A DNA stretch of 16,166 nt from RH-AL1 sp964235705 (GTDB lineage: Bacteria > Pseudomonadota > Alphaproteobacteria > Rhizobiales > Beijerinckiaceae). A model generated the notes under the pieces. That model was given only the letters and a program-made list of their open reading frames with translations, ran no database searches and was not told the DNA's origin. Below are positions 6,099-11,818 of the stretch, in pieces. The translations under genes and the position numbers were made by a program. Each line of letters starts with the position of its first letter. Within the stretch, counting starts at the first letter, position 1. The DNA lies in assembly GCA_964235705.1 (NCBI GenBank), contig CAXSDP010000079.1, forward strand, positions 1-16,166, in the 5' to 3' direction.

Positions 6099-7439
6099 TT
6101 ATTTTGCGTCGGACGCCATCGCCTTCGCCTTGGCCGACAACTGGGCTTCCATGCCCGAGATCCAATCGGTGTCTTCGCCGCGCCCGGCCCGCGCGCGGCG
6201 GATGAGGCCGAGGTTGCGGGCCGTCGACTCGGGCTCCCAGGCCTCGCGGACCGCCGCCAGCGCGTTAGCGAGGGCCTGGTCCGCGCCTATCCGGTCGCGG
6301 GCGAGGACCGATAGCTCGAGCAGCGTCGCGTGGTCCCAGTAGTCGGCTTGCTTCAAGGCCAGGCGACGGCGGACCGCGTAGCGCACCACGGGCAGCAGTT
6401 CGTCGCGCCGGACGTACTCCCCCGCAATATCAAGGAGGGTGACCGCGTTGACGCCGGGATAGGCATCCCGCATGTCGGCCTCGTAGCCGGCAACGTAGAC
6501 GGCGACGGCCTTCCACAACCATCCCTTCGCTTCGGCGTCCGCCCCGGCCTCCAAGGCGTCCTCCCACCGATCCTTGTACACCCGCCCGAGCAGGCCGTTC
6601 GTCTCGCTGCTCGGCCCGTGCTCCTCCATGACGTCCAGCAGCTCGCGCTCAGCCTCGGCACGGCGGCCGAGACGGTTCAGGGCAAAGCCCAGCTGTTCCC
6701 GGACCAGGACGGTTCGGGCGAGGATGGGCGCCATCTGCGGCACCAGGTCGACCATCCCCATCCATGCCTTGACGGCGCGGTACGACAGCATGAGGTCGAC
6801 GACGATGGCGGGATCGGCGTCGCGGACGTTGAGCGCGCCCTCGACCTCGGCGACGGCTTCCGAGCCCCGCTCGCGGGCGAGGGCCAACTTGGCCTTGAAC
6901 TCGCGCGAGTACCTGACCAGTTCGCGGAAACTGTCGGTCTTCAGGCGCGATATGTCCGGCCGCGGCCAGTCGGTCACCAACTGGTACAACGGGCTGTCCT
7001 CGACCGGGTCGCGACAGCCGTTCAGGCGATCCGTCAAGGCTTGGCGGTCATCCCCGGGATTCTCTGGGTTCCCGTACGCGTCGAGCGTGTACGGTAGACC
7101 CCGCAGCGAGGCCACGTCGAACGGCAGGCGCATACCCCGACCAAAGACCAGGACCGTGCTGTGCGGCCGCACGCCGTGGCGGATGCCGAGCTCGTAAACA
7201 ACGTTGGCGTTGGCCGTCGTCAAGTCGGCCACGGCGTAGTCGCAGAGCATCAGCCGCTCGAACATCGGCTTGTGGATGATGCCCCCGACGTTCTCCTCGT
7301 CGGCCCGGATCGGTTCGAGGTCCGCGGCCTCGACCGCCGGTTTCACGATCTCGCGGTAGACCTTATCGAAGTCGATGACGCGACCACCGTCTTCAGGCTT
7401 CTTGCCAAACGGCATCAACACGAAGCAGAATGGTTTCAT
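6099..7439 (-). CDS. Nucleoside-deoxyribosyltransferase-like domain fused to TPR/DUF4071-like repeats
   Basis: The product is 446 residues from ATG at 7437-7439. The N-terminus begins CFVLMPFG (5-12), then HKPMFERLMLCDYAVADLTT (56-75) and NANVVYELGIRHG (77-89). This is the nucleoside 2-deoxyribosyltransferase/TIR-adjacent Rossmann pattern in which Asp72 and Glu83 are the expected active-site residues. Residues about 170-420 are helical repeats; DAYPGVNAVTLLDIAG (325-340) is the signature of the DUF4071 (MAP3K TRAFs-binding) family. Similar proteins are common in bacterial genomes next to TIR and SLOG genes and are usually annotated as tetratricopeptide-repeat proteins. The gene stands alone on the minus strand, sharing a 141-bp divergent region with module C. 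It could be a base or nucleotide hydrolase used as sensor or effector; the substrate is unknown. Confidence 0.8.
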   Translation of the reverse strand: MKPFCFVLMPFGKKPEDGGRVIDFDKVYREIVKPAVEAADLEPIRADEENVGGIIHKPMFERLMLCDYAVADLTTANANVVYELGIRHGVRPHSTVLVFGRGMRLPFDVASLRGLPYTLDAYGNPENPGDDRQALTDRLNGCRDPVEDSPLYQLVTDWPRPDISRLKTDSFRELVRYSREFKAKLALARERGSEAVAEVEGALNVRDADPAIVVDLMLSYRAVKAWMGMVDLVPQMAPILARTVLVREQLGFALNRLGRRAEAERELLDVMEEHGPSSETNGLLGRVYKDRWEDALEAGADAEAKGWLWKAVAVYVAGYEADMRDAYPGVNAVTLLDIAGEYVRRDELLPVVRYAVRRRLALKQADYWDHATLLELSVLARDRIGADQALANALAAVREAWEPESTARNLGLIRRARAGRGEDTDWISGMEAQLSAKAKAMASDAK

Positions 7440-7580
7440 CGATCGTCTCTAGCCTCGCCTACTCCGGGGCCGCTGCGGTCGTGGGCGGGTGCGCGACGTG
7501 CCGTCCGTCCGATCTAAGACAGCCCTGCTAACTCCGATGAGCGTCGCCCCATTCCAACGCCAAGGTCAAGGTGACGCGCG
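7440..7580. promoter_or_regulatory. Divergent promoter region between modules B and C
   Basis: This 141-bp gap is the only non-coding DNA between the 5' ends of two diverging transcription units, so it must carry both start regions unless transcription reads in from elsewhere. AAGGTG at 7567-7572 is a good ribosome-binding site for GTG 7581. A clear -35/-10 pair is not visible on either strand. TTGACC on the minus strand (7564-7569) is the only -35-like word. Confidence 0.45.
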
Positions 7581-8756
7581 GTGCTGATTGCCGGCGGCCT
7601 CTACCGCGAGACTTGCGAAATCCCTTCGTGGAACGCCTTGTACGGTTCGGGCGGCCGGGCCGCCGCCGCCGTCGCCCGCCTCTCGGAGTCGGTCGACCTC
7701 TACACGTACCAGCCCGCGGGCGGCCAGGCGGCCTGGCGGCACATCGAGGCGCTGGGCGTCCGGATCTTCGCGGCCGCGTCCGCGGGCGAGATCGCCTTCG
7801 CCTACTTCCACCCTCTCTCGACGCCGGCGATTGCGCCCGCTCCTGGGACATTGGCCAGGGAAGCGCCGCTCAGGCTGGAAGGGGAGACGGTCTTGCGCTT
7901 CGGCCTTCTCGAGGGCGACGCGATCGTCGCCGCGGCAACTGCGGTCTACGATCCCCAGTGCGCGACCGGGGTCCGCCCCTTCGCCGAAAACGGCTCGCGC
8001 GCGGACAGGCTGGCGATCGTGCTGAACGACGCGGAACTGCGCGCCTCGATGCGGGGAGCGTCGTCAGACGTCGCCGCGCGCCAATTGATGGAACGGGACG
8101 GCGCCGCAGTCCTCGTGGCGAAGGACGGCGTCAAGGGCGCGCGCGTATACACCGGGGCGGGCGCGATCGCCCACGTCCCCGCTTACGCCTCCCGCCGCGT
8201 CTTCAAGATCGGGTCGGGCGACGTGTTCAGCGCCGTCTTCACCTACTATTGGGGCGAAGCGGGATTGTCCGGGGTTGAGGCTGCGGATCAGGCCTCTCGC
8301 GCGACGGCCCACTATTGCGAGACCAGAGAGCTGCCGCTGCCGGCCCCCAACCTTATGCCTTCCCGAGCGCCCGCGTCCGTGGCGGCCTCGCCCCGCGTGT
8401 ACCTAGCCGGCTCCACGTCGACGATTGGCAGCCGTTGGACCCTGGAGGAGGCGCGGTGGTGCCTCCGCGCTCTCGGCGCGGACGTGGTCGCGCCCGCCGT
8501 CGACGTCCCGGCGGGCGGCGCCGCCTTCCAGGACTGTAATGCGGCGCTCGTGGTGGCTGACGGTCTGGACGAAGCGGACCTGGACGGTTGGAGACGGGCG
8601 GCCGATCGCGGGATTGCCCTCGTCGCGCTGCAGCGGGCGGACGCCCAGTGCCATCGGCTCGGCGACCGTCTAGACGTTGTCGCCACCGACGACTTCGCCA
8701 CCGCGATCTACTTGGCGTGCTGGGCGACAGCGGCCTCGCGGACAACGCGTGGCTGA
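7581..8756 (+). CDS. PfkB-family (ribokinase-like) kinase fused to a nucleoside-deoxyribosyltransferase-like domain
   Basis: The product is 391 residues from GTG 7581, chosen for the AAGGTG site 8 nt upstream. Residues 1 to about 255 follow the ribokinase/PfkB plan: VLIAGGLYRE at the start, GSGGRAAAAVARL (22-34) as the substrate-side Gly-Gly motif, VLNDAEL (147-153) containing an NxxE-type Mg site, and KIGSGDVFSAVF (209-220) with the catalytic-base Asp214 in the GxGD anion-hole motif. The family phosphorylates sugars and nucleosides with ATP. After a Pro/Ala-rich linker, PRVYLAGSTST (271-281) begins a deoxyribosyltransferase-like Rossmann domain to about 385. Its usual GTxxE active-site segment is degenerate (ADLDGWRRAADRG), so that domain may bind rather than cleave. 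The stop overlaps the next start by 8 bp. A role in making or salvaging a modified nucleotide is inferred from the neighbours. Confidence 0.8.
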   Translation: MLIAGGLYRETCEIPSWNALYGSGGRAAAAVARLSESVDLYTYQPAGGQAAWRHIEALGVRIFAAASAGEIAFAYFHPLSTPAIAPAPGTLAREAPLRLEGETVLRFGLLEGDAIVAAATAVYDPQCATGVRPFAENGSRADRLAIVLNDAELRASMRGASSDVAARQLMERDGAAVLVAKDGVKGARVYTGAGAIAHVPAYASRRVFKIGSGDVFSAVFTYYWGEAGLSGVEAADQASRATAHYCETRELPLPAPNLMPSRAPASVAASPRVYLAGSTSTIGSRWTLEEARWCLRALGADVVAPAVDVPAGGAAFQDCNAALVVADGLDEADLDGWRRAADRGIALVALQRADAQCHRLGDRLDVVATDDFATAIYLACWATAASRTTRG

Positions 8757-10164
8757 CGTCTGCGTCGTCTACGCGCGCGATGACGCCAAGCCAATTCCGG
8801 CGGCGCTCGAGAGGGATTTTGCCAACGCATTCTCGGTTTGGTGGGACGCCAAAATCGTGTCGGGCGATTACCGCGAGGCCATCCAGCGCGAGATCGGGGC
8901 GGCCGGCTGCCTGGTCCCAATCTGGTCCGCTTCCGCTCGGTTAAGCGGGACCATGCACGACGAGGTGAGCCTCGCCCTCCACATCGGCATACCCGTCCTC
9001 CCCTTGCGCATCCACAGCGTGCAGGCTCCTCTAGGTTTTGGCACCCTGCAAGCTGTGGATGCCCTAGGCTGGGATGGGCGGCCTGGGCGGCCCGAGATCG
9101 GCCTCCTCAAACAGCGCGTGGGCGCCGCTATGGAGGCGCGCGCGGCAGGTAGGAACCGTCCGGCCGATCTCGGCTTCGGTACTGCGAGCAGCCTTCCGCT
9201 CTTATGGCACTCTGTCTCCTCGCACGAAACGCAGGTCGAAGTTCCCGCGGCGCTGGAAGCGTTGGACGTCTTCGGGGCGCCCGCCGTCCTCCTGTCCGCC
9301 TACGACATGGCGGCCGGCCGCCGATCGAGGAATCTTGTTCGCCGGCTCGAGCAAGTCCGCAGCCGCGGCGGACTGGTGCTGCTCGACTCGGGTCATTACG
9401 AGAAGACCAGGAAAGGCGATGCAGCCTGGACGCGTGACGCGTTCCACGAAGCGTTGCGAGCGACGCCGCACGATTTGGCGCTCTGTTTCGACGGCCGCCA
9501 TCCGCCGGGCGACCTCGACAAGGCCGTCAAGAGTGCGTCGAGAGCAGTCCACCGGGACGCGAAGCGGACGGAAGTGCCGATGCTGCCGATCGCGCACCTC
9601 CCGCGGTCCGAGAACGGCAAATACCGGGCCGACTTGGCGCCCGAGCTCGTGCGTCGCCTCGCGACCGAGTTCCACCCGCCCATGATTGCGATACCGGAGC
9701 GCGAGTTGGGCGCGGGCCTCTTCGCCCGGGTCGCCAACATGCTCGCCATCCGGCGCAAGCTCGACGAGGTCGGGTTCTATCAACCGATCCACCTCTTGGG
9801 AACTGGAAACCCGATCAGCGTGGCGCTGCTCGCGGCAGCGGGCGCAGACAGCTTCGACGGCCTCGAGTGGTGCCGGTTCGTGGTGGACGCAGCAACGGCC
9901 ACGTTGCACCATTTCCAACTGTTCGAGCTGTTCAAGTACCAAGCCCAGCTCGCGACTTCGCCGGTCACAGCGGCCGCTGTGAGTGACGACAAGGTCAACT
10001 ACGCGGGCAAGGCGTTGCTCCACAATCTTGACTTCTACACCGAATGGATGGAGCGACTCCGGGGCGCCGTCCGCGATGAGAAAAGGTTGGTCGAGTTCAT
10101 GACCGAACTCCTGCCGAAAGGCGCGATGGCGCAGGCGCGGGCCGCGCTGCCGGGGATCCTGTGA
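8749..10164 (+). CDS. TIR domain fused to a tRNA-guanine-transglycosylase-like domain
   Basis: The start is GTG 8749, overlapping the previous stop by 8 bp; an upstream in-frame TTG (8677) would only add kinase-gene shadow. The product is 471 residues. Residues 1 to about 130 form a TIR domain: ADVCVVYARDDA, WWDAKIVSGDYREAIQREIG (31-50), CLVPIWSASARLSG, and HDEVSLAL with Glu72 at the catalytic NADase position. Residues about 150-445 resemble bacterial/archaeal TGT: VLLDSGHYEKT (210-220) matches the DSGGFQ segment with the catalytic Asp213, and HLLGTGNP (348-355) with GADSFDGLEW (365-374) matches 'LMGVGxP...GVDMFDCV', placing Asp370 at the nucleophile. ALLHNLDFY (422-430) matches the TGT HNL helix. 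The structural zinc cysteines of TGT are absent. TGT exchanges a guanine for a 7-deazaguanine base; the acceptor here (RNA, DNA or nucleotide) is unknown. Confidence 0.8.
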   Translation: MADVCVVYARDDAKPIPAALERDFANAFSVWWDAKIVSGDYREAIQREIGAAGCLVPIWSASARLSGTMHDEVSLALHIGIPVLPLRIHSVQAPLGFGTLQAVDALGWDGRPGRPEIGLLKQRVGAAMEARAAGRNRPADLGFGTASSLPLLWHSVSSHETQVEVPAALEALDVFGAPAVLLSAYDMAAGRRSRNLVRRLEQVRSRGGLVLLDSGHYEKTRKGDAAWTRDAFHEALRATPHDLALCFDGRHPPGDLDKAVKSASRAVHRDAKRTEVPMLPIAHLPRSENGKYRADLAPELVRRLATEFHPPMIAIPERELGAGLFARVANMLAIRRKLDEVGFYQPIHLLGTGNPISVALLAAAGADSFDGLEWCRFVVDAATATLHHFQLFELFKYQAQLATSPVTAAAVSDDKVNYAGKALLHNLDFYTEWMERLRGAVRDEKRLVEFMTELLPKGAMAQARAALPGIL

Positions 10165-10176
10165 GGCGGTTCTCCA

Positions 10177-10191
10177 GCCCCGTCCCGGGGC
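10177..10191 (+). terminator. GC-rich hairpin after the TIR/TGT gene
   Basis: GCCCCG (10177-10182), loop TCC, CGGGGC (10186-10191). It begins 12 bp after the stop codon and has no T-run, so it could attenuate, stabilise or process the transcript rather than end it. Confidence 0.3.
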
Positions 10192-10340
10192 GATCGCAGT
10201 TCGGGGAAGGCCCGAGGCGCGTTGTCGCTTCGCGCCAGTGCTGGAAACGCGCGACGCCGCACTCTGCCGCCGAACCCGGATGTTCGTTCGACGGATCCAG
10301 CGAGGCGACACGGTCCGCCATGCGGGCCGCACGCCAGAAC

Positions 10341-10347
10341 GGAGGAG
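10341..10347 (+). promoter_or_regulatory. Strong ribosome-binding site fixing a TTG start for QueC
   Basis: GGAGGAG ends 7 nt before TTG 10355. The in-frame GTG at 10238 has no such site and would add 39 residues without QueC similarity. The combination of a near-perfect site and a weak start codon is notable. Confidence 0.6.
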
Positions 10348-10354
10348 CACAGCC

Positions 10355-10945
10355 TTGAGCATCATCACCCTGGTTTCCGGAGGATTAGATTCAACGCTCG
10401 TGGCCCGCATGGGTCAGGAGATCGGCCTCGAGCAGCACCCGCTCTTCATCGATTACGGGCAACGGGCGAGGAACCGCGAATTGGCCGCATGCCGGCAGGC
10501 CATGGCGAAGCTCGGCCTGCCGCAACCGAAAGTGGCCGAGCTGGCGGGTTACGGCGCCCTCATACGCTCGGGCCTGACCAATCCCGGCCTGCGCGTGGTC
10601 GAGGACGCCTTCACGCCGGGCCGCAATCTCCTCTTCCTGCTCGTCGGCGCCGCGCATGCGGCCCAGGTGGGGGCAGACGCCGTCGCGATAGGCCTGCTGA
10701 ACGAGGAGACGAGCTTATTCCCCGACCAGACCAGGGGTTTCCTCGCGTCGGCCGAAGCGACCCTGGCCTTAGCGCTCGGTCGACCGATCAAGGTGCTGGC
10801 GCCTTTGGCGGAATTCTACAAGCGCGACGTCGTGGAGCTCGCGAGGGGGAAGGGTATCCAGGGGACGTACTCGTGTCACATCGGCGACGAGTCGCCGTGC
10901 GGTCGGTGCATCGCCTGCCGCGAGTTTCAGTACGAGGGGGCCTGA
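10355..10945 (+). CDS. QueC-like 7-cyano-7-deazaguanine (preQ0) synthase
   Basis: The product is 196 residues from TTG 10355, slightly shorter than typical QueC (about 220-230). It has the ATP-pyrophosphatase PP-loop SGGLDS at 8-13 right at the N-terminus, FIDYGQRARNRELAAC (31-46), PGRNLLFLLVGAAHAAQVGA (88-107) as in QueC, FPDQTRGF (122-129) in place of the usual YPDCRPEF, and the four zinc-binding cysteines Cys174, Cys182, Cys185 and Cys188 in SCHIGDESPCGRCIACREF. QueC converts 7-carboxy-7-deazaguanine to preQ0 using ATP and ammonia. QueC-like proteins have been recruited to defence (type IV CBASS, Qat and Dpd systems). No QueD, QueE or FolE partners are in the window, so either the host supplies the precursor or the substrate differs. 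It is followed 1 nt later by the TIR-like gene. Confidence 0.85.
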   Translation: MSIITLVSGGLDSTLVARMGQEIGLEQHPLFIDYGQRARNRELAACRQAMAKLGLPQPKVAELAGYGALIRSGLTNPGLRVVEDAFTPGRNLLFLLVGAAHAAQVGADAVAIGLLNEETSLFPDQTRGFLASAEATLALALGRPIKVLAPLAEFYKRDVVELARGKGIQGTYSCHIGDESPCGRCIACREFQYEGA

Positions 10946-10946
10946 G

Positions 10947-11411
10947 ATGGGTGGCAGTGGAGGCGGGGGCTGGAGCAGCCTGGGCGACACGCGCGGTCTC
11001 GAACAAAAGGCCAAGGAGGCTTTGAGACAAGGCAAGAAGAACGTCTTCATAAGCTTCGCCTACGAGGACATCGACGAGGTTAACCTGCTCAGGGCGCATG
11101 CGAAGAACGAGAGGAGCGACATCGAATTTAACGACCGCTCCGTCCGAGAACCTTTCGACAGCGAGCGCGCCGAATACATCCGTGGGCGTCTGGCGGAGCG
11201 CATCAACCAAGCCTCGACGACCATCGTATACATTTCCGGGAGCACTGCCCGGAGCAAATGGGTCAAATGGGAGGTCGAGAAGAGCATCGAGCTCCGCAAA
11301 CGCGTCGTAGCGATGCATTCTGGGAGCAAGCCGCCAGCCGACCTGCCCTCGTGGGTCCGAGACCACGGCATTAAGGTGGTCCCGTGGGGCAAGCTCGATA
11401 ACGAACTCTAG
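10947..11411 (+). CDS. TIR-like (DUF1863/MTH538-type) protein, last gene of module C
   Basis: The ATG at 10947 follows the QueC stop by one base and has GAGGGGG 6 nt upstream, so the two are translationally coupled. The product is 154 residues. A Gly-rich leader (MGGSGGGGW) and a short charged helix precede the TIR-like domain, which runs from KNVFISFAYED (31-41) through FNDRSVREPFDS (61-72) to SKWVKWEVEKSIE (103-115). Glu109 sits at the catalytic position. It is the same superfamily as the protein at 2324-2749 but clearly divergent, so not a recent duplication. In Thoeris such proteins produce NAD-derived signals. Here it could be a signal synthase or an NAD-depleting effector; the sequence does not decide between them. 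Confidence 0.85.
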   Translation: MGGSGGGGWSSLGDTRGLEQKAKEALRQGKKNVFISFAYEDIDEVNLLRAHAKNERSDIEFNDRSVREPFDSERAEYIRGRLAERINQASTTIVYISGSTARSKWVKWEVEKSIELRKRVVAMHSGSKPPADLPSWVRDHGIKVVPWGKLDNEL

Positions 11412-11419
11412 GGCCGGTC

Positions 11420-11445
11420 CTCCGACGGACGTCGTTCCGGCGGAG
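11420..11445 (+). terminator. Strong hairpin directly after module C
   Basis: CTCCG (11420-11424) pairs with CGGAG (11441-11445) and CGGA (11426-11429) with TCCG (11436-11439), separated by one A.G mismatch, around a 6-nt loop. It starts 9 nt after the TAG of the TIR-like gene. The stem is convincing, but no T-run follows, so it may be a 3'-end stabiliser or a weak terminator. Confidence 0.5.
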
Positions 11446-11737
11446 AACTCCAGTGCTAGGGCGCTTCGCAACACGTCACGATCAACGATCCTCGGCTTCT
11501 TTCCATCGACAAGCCGCCTCTTGAACGGTGCGCTTGGCGATGGGTCAGGTGCCCTCGCCGCGGACTTCATCGCTGAACTGACCGAGGCGCTGGCCGAATT
11601 TTGGCGGGGCGCCCTGATGCTCGCTCAAGAGCAGTCCTCTCGCTCGGCTCCGTAGCAGATACGCTGCAAGGAGAGCGCGCGACACGAGCCAGCTTTGTCA
11701 CTCGACACTTCGACAAGGTTTGTACAAATAAGCCGAC

Positions 11738-11756
11738 CGCCAGCTATGCGCTGGCG
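11738..11756 (+). terminator. Hairpin followed by a T-rich stretch
   Basis: CGCCAGC (11738-11744), loop TATGC, GCTGGCG (11750-11756) is a perfect 7-bp stem, followed by TGTTGTTCC. It is the best intrinsic-terminator shape downstream of module C, although about 330 bp from the last stop codon. Confidence 0.4.
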
Positions 11757-11781
11757 TGTTGTTCCGCCTGCCTGTGAATAG

Positions 11782-11817
11782 GCGTGCAATAGGGGCTCTG
11801 GCGCGATCCTGCTGATG
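11782..11817 (+). repeat. Left inverted repeat of the ISL3 element
   Basis: GCGTGCAAT, three variable bases, then GGCTCTGGCGCGATC and 9 further bases. Mirrors 13422-13457 with 31 of 36 positions paired. It overlaps almost to the transposase stop codon at 11819. Confidence 0.8.
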
Positions 11818-11818
11818 A

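Larger units (their letters stand above)
10165..10354 (+). other. 190-bp spacer in module C before the QueC gene
   Basis: No gene is supported here. A perfect stem GCCCCG-TCC-CGGGGC lies at 10177-10191, directly after the TIR/TGT stop. The QueC frame stays open upstream to GTG 10238, but that part shows no family similarity. The spacer is unusually long for an operon whose other junctions overlap or touch. Confidence 0.45.
11412..11781. other. 370 bp of non-genic DNA between module C and the ISL3 element
   Basis: Besides the hairpin at 11420-11445 and another at 11738-11756, a plus-strand frame ending in TAG at 11653-11655 reads like the end of a protein (ADFIAELTEALAEFW, then ALMLAQEQSS). 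It has no start signal and no family I recognise. It may be the tail of a gene lost when mobile elements entered. Confidence 0.35.

Noticed and set aside
9202..10410. Minus-strand frame of 402 codons over the TIR/TGT gene
   Set aside because: Shadow of the plus-strand gene, with no motifs and no ribosome-binding site.
7581..11411. Type IV CBASS
   Set aside because: QueC- and TGT-like genes are present, but there is no CD-NTase (no GS...DxD nucleotidyltransferase motif in any frame that I could recognise) and no OGG-type glycosylase.
7581..11411. Dpd DNA-modification cluster or Qat system
   Set aside because: No DpdA-partner helicase/nuclease set, no QatA ATPase or QatD TatD-like nuclease; only the QueC-like and TGT-like elements are shared.
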